The position numbers and the translations under genes are program-made. A DNA stretch of 36,058 nucleotides, from positions 1-36,058 of the forward strand of contig JAQBNK010000165.1 in NCBI GenBank assembly GCA_028288595.1, in the 5' to 3' direction. Below, piece after piece: positions 25,161 to 32,531 of this stretch. Under the pieces are notes generated by a model that did no database searches, was not told the DNA's origin, and saw only the letters and a program-made list of their open reading frames with translations. Every line of letters starts with the position of its first letter. Positions within the stretch are counted from its first letter, which is position 1. Source of the DNA: Chitinophagaceae bacterium (GTDB lineage: Bacteria > Bacteroidota > Bacteroidia > Chitinophagales > Chitinophagaceae).

Positions 25161-26019
25161 AGAACAAAATATACCCGAAGAAAAATCAGAAGATCAAAAC
25201 CTGAAACCTAAAGAAGTAAATGCAAATACTTCCAAAGATGAAATCATTCAGCCACCAACTGCCACCGAAAAACAACCACCGAATATGGAAGTACACAAAC
25301 ATCCGCATAATGTAACGCATAAAAAGAAATGGAGCGAATACCTGCTCGAATTCTTTATGCTATTTCTTGCTGTGTTTTTGGGTTTTATTGCAGAAAATAT
25401 AAGAGAGGGCGTTGTTGAAAATCATCGGGAGAAACAATTCATGCAGTCGCTGGTTAAAGATCTTCAATTAGACACAGCTTATGCTAATCAATGTCTTCTC
25501 TCTATAAGCAAAAGAGATATGTCTATTGATTCAACACTCAATTATTTTATAAACCATTCTACTGTATCTAAAGTTCCGCTAAGTACAGCACGGCAAATGC
25601 GACGAAGTACATGGGATCAGGTATTTTTGGAACATACCGGCACTTTTGATCAATTAAGATATTCAGGAGGCCTGCGATTAATTCATAAAAGGAATATAGT
25701 TGACAGCATTGACAGGTATTATCAGCAGATGGCCCGGTTTGCACTAAGCAGGCAATCGTATGGATCAAACCAGGATCTGGTTTGGAGTTTACAGGAGAAA
25801 GTTTTGGATGCCTTTGATAACATCAAAATACGTTACCAGCATCTGAATCTTAGTGATTCAGCAACAATGACCATTCACCCCGGGTACCTTAATGAATATC
25901 TGAATCTTTTGCTCAGATTAAAAAATTCAGCAAACAATGATAAGAACTTTAATAATGCTATAAAAGCAAGAGCCAATAACCTCATTGACCTAATCAAAAA
26001 AGAATATCATTTAGAATAA
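25153..26019 (+). CDS. Single-pass membrane protein with His-rich juxtamembrane motif, paralog 2
   Basis: 288 residues. Variable acidic N terminus (MSEEQNIPEEKSEDQNLK), then the shared module from residue 45: MEVHKHPHNVTHKKKWSEYL, one membrane helix, and ENIREGVVENHREKQFMQSL. The C-terminal domain has LRYSGGLRLIHKRNIVDSI, aligning with paralog 1, but is otherwise diverged. It overlaps the preceding gene by 8 nt, and its TAA stop shares its last base with the ATG of a 40-codon ORF (TAATG), so translation of the whole chain is probably coupled. Function unknown. Confidence 0.85.
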   Translation: MSEEQNIPEEKSEDQNLKPKEVNANTSKDEIIQPPTATEKQPPNMEVHKHPHNVTHKKKWSEYLLEFFMLFLAVFLGFIAENIREGVVENHREKQFMQSLVKDLQLDTAYANQCLLSISKRDMSIDSTLNYFINHSTVSKVPLSTARQMRRSTWDQVFLEHTGTFDQLRYSGGLRLIHKRNIVDSIDRYYQQMARFALSRQSYGSNQDLVWSLQEKVLDAFDNIKIRYQHLNLSDSATMTIHPGYLNEYLNLLLRLKNSANNDKNFNNAIKARANNLIDLIKKEYHLE

Positions 26020-26141
26020 TGGAAAAAGACACAAACACTAAGTCGCGGCTTACGCCTATACTTATCAAGTTCCTGATCTATTTAATTGCAGGATTTCTGC
26101 TTGCATTCGTTTATCATCAATTGAAAATCAGAAATGAATGA
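26019..26141 (+). CDS. 40-residue single-helix membrane mini-protein between paralogs
   Basis: This ORF is wedged between paralogs 2 and 3. It starts at an ATG overlapping the paralog 2 stop (TAATG) and ends by overlapping the paralog 3 start by 8 nt (ATGAATGA). It encodes a charged start (MEKDTNTKSRLTP), a hydrophobic helix of about 20 residues (ILIKFLIYLIAGFLLAFVY) and a basic tail (HQLKIRNE). Tight coupling on both sides and a sensible membrane topology argue that it is translated. A small regulatory or stabilising subunit for its large neighbours is a guess. It is shorter than usual gene-calling cutoffs. Confidence 0.68.
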   Translation: MEKDTNTKSRLTPILIKFLIYLIAGFLLAFVYHQLKIRNE

Positions 26142-27030
26142 AGAGCAAAACATAATGGATGAAAGTTTCAAGGCACAAAACATAACTAACAAGCCTGAAC
26201 AAAAATTACATTCAGAAATAACGGAAGAAACTATACAACAACATCTCAACCAGCCATCAACCACCAACCTGCTTGCAGAACAAACAGGCGATAAATCACT
26301 ACCGAATATGGAAGTACACAAGCATCCCCACCACGTAACACATAAAAAGAAATGGAGCGAATACCTGCTGGAATTCTTTATGCTATTTCTTGCGGTGTTC
26401 CTGGGTTTTATTGCAGAAGATTTGAGGGAACATCGTGTAGAAAAAGAACGGGCGAAGCAATACGTTCATTCCTTTTATAATGATCTTCGAAATGACACTG
26501 CGGAGTATTCAAATCTGATTACCGAATATGATTTTAAGTTGAAAGGTTTGGCAGGCAGAAAAGACTGTTACGAAAGTTTAAGCCAGGCCGGATCCAATGG
26601 CTGTTTACAAAATCTCATAGAGCTGTCAAGAGGTTTTACAGATCTGATCACAAGCGATCAAACACTTCAGCAATTAAAGAATTCAGGCAGCTTTCGGCTG
26701 CTATCCCAACAGGATGCGGACAGTCTTCTGTTGTATGATAAAATGGTTAGAACGTTTATAAAAAGAGAAACCACAGGGTTCCAGGAAAATATATATAACT
26801 TAAGAAATACGATGTATTCCCTCCTGAATTATGAAGAGGTGTCAAAGAGCAACGGGGATGGAGGCAAGCCCATTTTAGTTTCTGACAATAAACAATTACT
26901 GAACAGATTTTTTAATCTTTTGGATGATAATGTATGGCGGCGCCAGTCAAATTTGAAAGCATTACTGCTGCTTAAACAAAAAGCAACAAGCGTTATTATT
27001 TATTTTCAAAATAAATATGATTTACAATAA
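26134..27030 (+). CDS. Single-pass membrane protein with His-rich juxtamembrane motif, paralog 3
   Basis: 298 residues. Variable N terminus, then the shared module from residue 59: MEVHKHPHHVTHKKKWSEYL, the membrane helix (about 75-94) and AEDLREHRVEKERAKQYVHS. The C-terminal domain is the most diverged of the three (LKNSGSFRLLSQQDADSLL aligns with the LRNAGG segment of paralog 1) and ends in a KQKATSVIIYFQNKYDLQ helix. Its start overlaps the 40-codon ORF by 8 nt. Its stop is again TAATG, followed by a six-codon frame (MEDRFA) that may be the vestige of a second mini-protein. Confidence 0.85.
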   Translation: MNEEQNIMDESFKAQNITNKPEQKLHSEITEETIQQHLNQPSTTNLLAEQTGDKSLPNMEVHKHPHHVTHKKKWSEYLLEFFMLFLAVFLGFIAEDLREHRVEKERAKQYVHSFYNDLRNDTAEYSNLITEYDFKLKGLAGRKDCYESLSQAGSNGCLQNLIELSRGFTDLITSDQTLQQLKNSGSFRLLSQQDADSLLLYDKMVRTFIKRETTGFQENIYNLRNTMYSLLNYEEVSKSNGDGGKPILVSDNKQLLNRFFNLLDDNVWRRQSNLKALLLLKQKATSVIIYFQNKYDLQ

Positions 27031-27046
27031 TGGAAGATAGATTCGC

Positions 27047-28585
27047 TTAATACCCAATGTTCTTCACCGCCTGCGCTCCTAACCTTTCTGCCAGTTGAGC
27101 AAGATAAAGACTCGAAGGATCCACACGTTTATTGTGAGAATCATAAAGTCCTTCAGGTAACACCGGTTCTTTATCAAATGGAATTGCTTTTTTCTGTTGT
27201 TCGCCGGTACTACCTATCACCCAATTCGCCGCACCGGGAGGTTGCTGATTTAAATATGATTTCGCTTTGCAGTTCCATGCCACGCCCCAGCCTATCGCCC
27301 ATCCATGACCAGAGCCCATGGCACCACGGTTCATAAAATCAATTCCACCATCCGGCACTTCGCAGTTATCGATTAATATACCGGTGGCCCATCGCTGATG
27401 TGGTTGTATCCAGCCGTTGCCTTTAAAAACACAATTCAATAAAACCACCGGGCCCGAAACTTTTGCGCCGGTAGCAAGAAAGAAAACATTATCGCCGGTA
27501 ATTGAACATTTATTAAATAGTATTTGCGGTCCGCTGCCGTTAAGATCAGCAGGTTTCGCTGCGCCGATAGTGGGAACGGTATGCAGGATATTAACATGAT
27601 CTACGGTGATTCTTTTTCCGTCGAAGCTCATGCTGTTGACGGTATTAAATACATCGATGTTTCTCACCCATCCGTCAGTAATACCGCCCATTGTTAATGC
27701 ACGGTGATGGCCCTCATTAATTGTTACAGATTGTGCAGGAGAAACGATCCTGAAATTTTCAACCCCCACCTGTGTTATCATTCCCGATGTTTCAATTTTC
27801 TGAACGGTTACACCGGGCGGATTTAAATATTGTGAATCATAGGAATCAGTTAGGGGGAAATCTACCGTGATCTTATTTTGACTGATGTTAGTGATCACTC
27901 TTTCGGTATTAATTTCCCCGGTGATCCATGTTTGCTTTTTACCGTCTCTTGTTAATTTATCCATTCCCATAAAAGCAACCCATGCATCAGTTACAGGTTT
28001 AGTGATCCTGATTGTATCCCCCACATGAAATATGGACGCATCAGTCACAGGAAAATTATTTGAAGCAGAAGGCACATAGGTATCAGTGATTTTTACAGCC
28101 TCCCCAACCGGCTTTACATTCACGGCGCTTCTAACCACAATGCAAGCATGTGGCTTACCGGTCATGTTTATGATAGTTCCCTTTTCGCCGGGGCCGCTTC
28201 CTCTTAACACCACACCACTCGCATTAATAGTGATGGTTCTTTCGCAATCATACGTTCCCGGGGAAAGCAGAACAGTACCGCGAAAACCATTTGTCAGCGG
28301 CATTTTAGCGAGCTGGTTAATTGCATTCTGAATTGCATCTGTATTATCACCAGCAGCAGGCGTTAAAGTGATTCTTGCGGGTACGTCTGGCAAACTCACG
28401 CCGCCGCCCATGTAACCCGCATAAGAAAAGTCGATGATGCGGTTGCCTTTCTCTAACTTTTTATATTGCAGTTTTCCTCCTGCATTTTTATACACCCACT
28501 GGCTTTTGTTTTGTTGAGCACTAATGGTTGCCGAAAAGGAAATAATAAGGATGGAAAGAAATAATTTCTTTGCTGTCGGTTTCAT
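27047..28585 (-). CDS. Secreted right-handed beta-helix protein, probable polysaccharide lyase or hydrolase
   Basis: 512 residues with signal peptide MKPTAKKLFLSILIISFSA. The first third has the pectate-lyase-superfamily opening: DAIQNAINQLAK, then GTVLLSPGTYDCERTITINA and GVVLRGSGPGEKGTIINM. Short parallel-strand repeats follow (GWVRNIDVFNTVNSMSFDG, RITVDHVNILHT, KVSGPVVLLNCVFKGNGW). The C-terminal part has GAMGSGHGWAIGWGVAWNCK, a segment I have seen in Bacteroidota beta-helix proteins. No catalytic residue could be assigned with confidence. It is convergent with the paralog locus (16-nt gap) and lies near other polysaccharide enzymes, which supports a degradative role. Confidence 0.8.
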   Translation of the reverse strand: MKPTAKKLFLSILIISFSATISAQQNKSQWVYKNAGGKLQYKKLEKGNRIIDFSYAGYMGGGVSLPDVPARITLTPAAGDNTDAIQNAINQLAKMPLTNGFRGTVLLSPGTYDCERTITINASGVVLRGSGPGEKGTIINMTGKPHACIVVRSAVNVKPVGEAVKITDTYVPSASNNFPVTDASIFHVGDTIRITKPVTDAWVAFMGMDKLTRDGKKQTWITGEINTERVITNISQNKITVDFPLTDSYDSQYLNPPGVTVQKIETSGMITQVGVENFRIVSPAQSVTINEGHHRALTMGGITDGWVRNIDVFNTVNSMSFDGKRITVDHVNILHTVPTIGAAKPADLNGSGPQILFNKCSITGDNVFFLATGAKVSGPVVLLNCVFKGNGWIQPHQRWATGILIDNCEVPDGGIDFMNRGAMGSGHGWAIGWGVAWNCKAKSYLNQQPPGAANWVIGSTGEQQKKAIPFDKEPVLPEGLYDSHNKRVDPSSLYLAQLAERLGAQAVKNIGY

Positions 28586-28763
28586 ATAGCGATTTATAAG
28601 ATGTTCTGTGGTTTGACTAACATTCGAAATAAGCGTAATTAGCCGGTAAGCGCATCTTCAGGGTTAACCTTATTGTAAACAATCTTAACCTCTTTATAAA
28701 ACTGTTTTAATTTCGATTTCTAATAATATTTTTGACACAGCTTTATCAATAATAAAACAGACA

Positions 28764-29195
28764 ATGAAAACATTTTTATTAAGCGTGGTTTGCTTTATAG
28801 GCTTCGCAACCAGTACACCAGCCCAAACAAAAAAAGAACTTAAAGTTCAAGCCGCGGTAGAATCATTACGAAAGGCAATGATAGATGCCGACGTGGCACA
28901 ACTGGATAAATTAGTTTCTGAAGATTTAAGCTATGGCCATTCGGGCGGCAACATTCAAACAAAAGCGCAATTCATTGATGCGATAAAAAGCGGTTCATCA
29001 GATTTTGTAACGATCGATCTTACTAATCAAACTGTGAAAGTAACCGGTAACACTGCTGTTGTGAGACACGCTTTATCTGCAACTACAAATGATAATGGCA
29101 AACCCGGCACTGTAAAACTTTCCGTAATGCTCGTTTGGATAAAAACACACGGCGGGTGGAAATTATTGGCAAGGCAGGCGGTGAAGGTGGTATAA
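28764..29195 (+). CDS. Exported NTF2-like protein (DUF4440)
   Basis: 143 residues with signal peptide MKTFLLSVVCFIGFATSTPAQ. The mature domain has the cone-shaped NTF2/SnoaL-like pattern: VESLRKAMIDADVAQLDKLV, then EDLSYGHSGGNIQTKAQFID, VVRHALSATTNDNGKPG and VMLVWIKTHGGWKLLARQAV. DUF4440 members range from binding proteins to isomerases, so function is open. It is the only plus-strand gene in this minus-strand region, with its promoter probably in the 178-nt gap upstream. A heptamer array begins directly after its stop. Confidence 0.87.
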   Translation: MKTFLLSVVCFIGFATSTPAQTKKELKVQAAVESLRKAMIDADVAQLDKLVSEDLSYGHSGGNIQTKAQFIDAIKSGSSDFVTIDLTNQTVKVTGNTAVVRHALSATTNDNGKPGTVKLSVMLVWIKTHGGWKLLARQAVKVV

Positions 29196-29196
29196 A

Positions 29197-29306
29197 GTCA
29201 GTGAGTCATTAGTCATTGGTCATTTAGTCATAGGTCATTGCCAACTGCCAAGCATCAACTGCCAACTAAATTATTGCCAACTGCCAACTATCAACTGCCA
29301 ACTGAT
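29197..29306. repeat. Heptanucleotide repeat array, GTCATTA/GCCAACT type
   Basis: This is the longest array of the window, about 110 bp. A first block repeats AGTCATT (AGTCATT, GGTCATT, TAGTCAT, AGGTCAT) and a second repeats TGCCAAC with variants TGCCAAG, CATCAAC and TATCAAC, all in 7-bp steps with one or two slips. It starts just past the DUF4440 stop and runs into the 3' end of the sugar kinase gene, supplying that gene's last codons and stop. Confidence 0.85.
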
Positions 29307-30325
29307 CTCATCTCCTGAAACTTTTCCAGCAACTTAAACTGGTTTGCTGCACGTTGGAAATTATGCGCAGGATATTTTGAACCGTAATAAACATCGTCGT
29401 TTAAATAATCTGTTAGAAACCGAATAGCTTGCATATAGATTGCAAACTCACCTGCATAAAAAAAGTGTTTCTTTTCTGTTTCCGTTAGTTCGTCTTTCAT
29501 TTCTTCATAATAACCAGAAACAATTGCTTCATAAACATCTTTCCGGATCACAATCTTAGCCAGGTCGGTTTCTTCTTCGCTAACGGGGCACAAATAAGTT
29601 CGCATCATATCACCCACATCACTAAAAAAATAACCGGGCATCAATGTATCCAGGTCAATTATACAAATACTTTTCTCATTTTGGTTGAATAAAACATTGC
29701 TGATCTTAGTATCATGATGTGTTACACGCAATTTAAATTCCAGATCCGTCAGTATCTTTTCATACTGCTCAACAATCGAACTGTGTTTCTTTGCCGCAAC
29801 GATTAGCGTATCAGCGGCACGCTTTCTTTTATCATTTCCTTTCACAAGAGAAAGTAAAAATTGTTTGTACCTGTAGGATAAATGATGAAATGACTGGATA
29901 GTGATGTTTAGTTTATCAACGGGAAAATTGCTTAATAGTTTTGTAAACCTGCCGAATTGAATGGCAGCTTCTTTTGCCTGCTCAGCGGTTTCTACAACCT
30001 GCTTTGCATGTGAACCTTTCACAAACGGGAACAACCGGAAATAGTCACCATCAGTAGTTTTAAACATGGTTTTTGCCGATGAAGTATGAATTGGAGCGGC
30101 AAAAAAATAGTTGGGGTGATGCTCTTTCAAATAATCCGCAACCTGCTGGATATTTTCAGCAATTCCTTCCGGTTCTTTAAAAACGAACTGGTTGATGTTC
30201 TGTAAAATATATTCATCTGCGCCGTCAGTTACTTTCCAGGTATGGTTGATAAGGCCCGTACCGAAAGATTCGACACTAACGTTTTTCTGATCAAGTCCGT
30301 ATGCTGCTAATACTTCTTCCTGCAT
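29291..30325 (-). CDS. Sugar kinase of the aminoglycoside phosphotransferase fold, N-acetylhexosamine 1-kinase-like
   Basis: 344 residues. The nucleotide-fold lobe has FGTGLINHTWKV and the characteristic YILQNINQFVFKEPEGIAEN stretch of NahK-like kinases. The catalytic loop is HHDTKISNVLFN (HxDxxxxN), followed by the metal-binding DLDTLMPGYFFSDVGDMMR. NahK phosphorylates GlcNAc or GalNAc at C1. The gene starts 3 nt after a GH109 gene, whose family releases GalNAc, so the pairing release-then-phosphorylate makes sense; substrate remains inferred. The last residues (SVGS) and the stop derive from a heptamer repeat array. Confidence 0.82.
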   Translation of the reverse strand: MQEEVLAAYGLDQKNVSVESFGTGLINHTWKVTDGADEYILQNINQFVFKEPEGIAENIQQVADYLKEHHPNYFFAAPIHTSSAKTMFKTTDGDYFRLFPFVKGSHAKQVVETAEQAKEAAIQFGRFTKLLSNFPVDKLNITIQSFHHLSYRYKQFLLSLVKGNDKRKRAADTLIVAAKKHSSIVEQYEKILTDLEFKLRVTHHDTKISNVLFNQNEKSICIIDLDTLMPGYFFSDVGDMMRTYLCPVSEEETDLAKIVIRKDVYEAIVSGYYEEMKDELTETEKKHFFYAGEFAIYMQAIRFLTDYLNDDVYYGSKYPAHNFQRAANQFKLLEKFQEMRSVGS

Positions 30326-30328
30326 TTC

Positions 30329-31684
30329 TTAAAATTCATCTCCTAATGAAAAGACAGGTTTTCTTGTCAGCCATTTCCCGTTTGTAAAATCAGGAAAATC
30401 TACAGCAGCATGATTACTTGCAATGGACTGTTCACTCAAAGGTGTAATGGCGCTCCATGCAGCCGCATCATAGACGTCCATCGGCGTAGCTATATTTCTT
30501 TTGACCGATTCAATAAATCCATGCATCACAAAAAAATCCATTCCACCATGCCCCGCTCCTTCCGTATCGCTGCTCCACCTTTTCCATAATGGATGATCAT
30601 ATTGATCCAGCCATGACTTTGCATTATCCCATTGATGTGCTTTCGCAGATTTATCCTGTATATAAACACTGCTGTTTACATCCATCCATAAGCCTTCCGT
30701 TCCCTGCACTCGGAAGCCCAATGAATAAGGTCGCGGCAGGTTGGTATCATGCTGCAATAAAACGGTTTCACCGTTTGCACATTGAATCATCGTAGTGACG
30801 ACATCACCTAATTTAAATTTCACTTTCGCATTCGGATGATCAGCTCCTCCCTGTTTTACGATATGGTTATGCAGCCCTCTTGATTTTGTTGCATAAGAAG
30901 TTAAAGCGGTGAACCTGTTGCCCCTGTTGATATTGATATAATGTGCAACCGGACCCACTCCATGCGTTGGATACAGATCACCATTACGATGAACAGAATG
31001 ATTCGTCCTCCACTTCGCTTCTGAAAACCCTTTCTCGCCAAACTCCACACCATGATCGTATGGATGAATGCCATCATTGAACTTTACTTCACGGAGATCA
31101 TGCTGGTACCCGGCCTGCAAATGAATTAACTCACCGAATAAACCTTGTCTCACCATATTCAGAATGGCCATAACATCCCGTCTGTAACAAACATTTTCCA
31201 GCATCATCACATGCGCATTGTTTTTTTCTGCTGCATGAACTACGTTCCAGTGATCCTGTAAAGTGATGCCTAGGATCACTTCAGTCGCTATATATTTTAT
31301 TCCTTTTGAAATCGCATACAATATCATTGGATTATGCAGTTCCCATGGAGTGGCTATAACAATTGCATCCGGTTTTATTTTATCCAGCATCCTTTTCCAG
31401 GCGTCTTTATCACCGGTATATATTTCCGGCATCTTCTTTCCGCCGGTGTTTACTATTTCTTTTGCTGAAGTAAGCATGCGGTCATCCACATCTGCAAATG
31501 CAATTACTTCCGCGTCGTTTCTTCTCAACAATAATTTCAAATGTTCCTGTCCGCGGAGACCCACGCCTATCATGGCGACTCTTACTTTATCAAGTTTTGA
31601 ATTAGCGAATAATTGAAGAGACGGCCCCACGGTTAAAGCAGCTGCAGCCAAGCCGGAGGATTTAAGAAATTCTTTCCTGTTCAT
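30329..31684 (-). CDS. Glycoside hydrolase family 109-like NAD-dependent enzyme (Gfo/Idh/MocA fold)
   Basis: 451 residues from the ATG at 31684. The export leader MNRKEFLKSSGLAAAALTVG is Tat-like with RK in place of RR. The NAD-binding motif is VAMIGVGLRGQEHL with FADVDD after strand 2. GH109-type features are PWELHNPM, YIATEVILGITLQDHW, HVMMLENVCYRRD, GYQHDLR and YPTHGVGPVAHYI. GH109 enzymes cleave alpha-N-acetylgalactosaminides through a transient NAD oxidation. The frame is open to 31792, but that extension is translated from a palindromic repeat (ENLCVSAPLRLF) and is not real. It forms a two-gene unit with the kinase. Confidence 0.87.
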   Translation of the reverse strand: MNRKEFLKSSGLAAAALTVGPSLQLFANSKLDKVRVAMIGVGLRGQEHLKLLLRRNDAEVIAFADVDDRMLTSAKEIVNTGGKKMPEIYTGDKDAWKRMLDKIKPDAIVIATPWELHNPMILYAISKGIKYIATEVILGITLQDHWNVVHAAEKNNAHVMMLENVCYRRDVMAILNMVRQGLFGELIHLQAGYQHDLREVKFNDGIHPYDHGVEFGEKGFSEAKWRTNHSVHRNGDLYPTHGVGPVAHYININRGNRFTALTSYATKSRGLHNHIVKQGGADHPNAKVKFKLGDVVTTMIQCANGETVLLQHDTNLPRPYSLGFRVQGTEGLWMDVNSSVYIQDKSAKAHQWDNAKSWLDQYDHPLWKRWSSDTEGAGHGGMDFFVMHGFIESVKRNIATPMDVYDAAAWSAITPLSEQSIASNHAAVDFPDFTNGKWLTRKPVFSLGDEF

Positions 31685-31744
31685 GGGAGTGGTTTTGGAG
31701 TGAAGTAAAGTTAAGGTGTGAAAAAACATCTCATTAAGAAAAAA

Positions 31745-31803
31745 TAACCGCAAAGGCGCGGAGACGCAAAGGTTTTCTCTGCGTCTTTGCACCTACGCGG
31801 TTA
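31745..31803. repeat. Palindromic intergenic element
   Basis: Arms 31745-31767 and 31781-31803 are inverted copies matching at 18 of 23 positions around a 13-nt loop. Each arm is itself built of 8-bp words (CGCAAAGG, CGCGGAGA, CGCAAAGG). It lies between the GH109 start and the terminator of the YhcH gene. Its translation in the GH109 frame gives the spurious CVSAPLRLF sequence. Confidence 0.75.
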
Positions 31804-31812
31804 ATTCCTAAT

Positions 31813-31841
31813 AAAAAAGCCGGCAATAGAAATTGCCAGCC
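31813..31841 (-). terminator. Intrinsic terminator after the YhcH gene
   Basis: On the minus strand, GGCTGGCAAT (31841-31832) pairs with ATTGCCGGCT (31827-31818), allowing two G-T wobbles, around a 4-nt loop, followed by six T. It begins 27 nt after the stop codon and separates the heparinase-YhcH pair from the GH109-kinase pair. Confidence 0.85.
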
Positions 31842-31867
31842 TTGTAAATCTAACTGCCAGGAAAAAG

Positions 31868-32473
31868 TTATTCTGCAGCCTTTATCTTTATCACAATTTT
31901 TTTATCCGGTTTGTTCCCACCAGGTGTAATGTTCGGTCTGTGAGCATCTGTGGGAAAGAAAAGAAAAAATGTTCCAGCTGTTCCTGAATAAACTTTACCC
32001 TCTGCCTGGTAATTGGCCACATCTTTCTTCTCATCATATTCTTTTATAACCTGTGCTTTCGAAAGGGGTATCACTCCCATCTTTTCTTCCCCGCTGATGA
32101 TCAATTGCAGGTCCACATATTTCCGGTGAGACTCCCAGTTCGTTTTATCATAATCTTTCGTTGGGTCTTCTGTTACAGTTGCAAATACATAATCGCCATC
32201 AATTGGATATTTCCCTTTTGCTATCGTATTCATATCATGCGTCTTCAAAAAAGCAAATGCTTCATCCCAATATTTTTTATTAGCATGATATTGCCTTGCA
32301 AACTCCTGCACATTTACCGAATTATGCACGGTGTAAGGAGCGCCTCCTAACCATTCTTTTTTCCTGAACCACTTTTTTGCTTTGTGTTTAGTCCAGATTC
32401 CATCATCAGTAAAACTTACCAGGGCCGTAGCTATCGTTGCCAGTAAAATACAACAGAGAATTAGTTTTTTCAT
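31868..32473 (-). CDS. Exported YhcH/YjgK/YiaL (DUF386, EbgC-like) family protein
   Basis: 201 residues. The cupin-like DUF386 fold is recognised from WESHRKYVDLQLIISGEEKM, VIPLSKAQVIKEYDEKKDV, GTFFLFFPTDAHRPNI and KKIVIKIKA. The HRKYVDLQ and DAHRP segments supply the metal ligands. E. coli relatives act as anomerases for sialic acid (NanQ) or uncertain sugar enzymes. Unlike those cytoplasmic proteins, this one starts with a signal peptide (MKKLILCCILLATIATALVS) and a ~35-residue linker rich in Lys and Trp. It lies 58 nt downstream of the heparinase II/III gene, pointing to a role on the released sugars outside the cytoplasm. Confidence 0.9.
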   Translation of the reverse strand: MKKLILCCILLATIATALVSFTDDGIWTKHKAKKWFRKKEWLGGAPYTVHNSVNVQEFARQYHANKKYWDEAFAFLKTHDMNTIAKGKYPIDGDYVFATVTEDPTKDYDKTNWESHRKYVDLQLIISGEEKMGVIPLSKAQVIKEYDEKKDVANYQAEGKVYSGTAGTFFLFFPTDAHRPNITPGGNKPDKKIVIKIKAAE

Positions 32474-32531
32474 GTTTTTATATTAATTATTTCCCCGTAA
32501 CCCGGGTTATTATCTATTTATTACTGATCCC

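Noticed and set aside
29197-29306. CRISPR array
   Set aside because: The units are 7 bp, contiguous and degenerate, with no spacers and no cas genes nearby.
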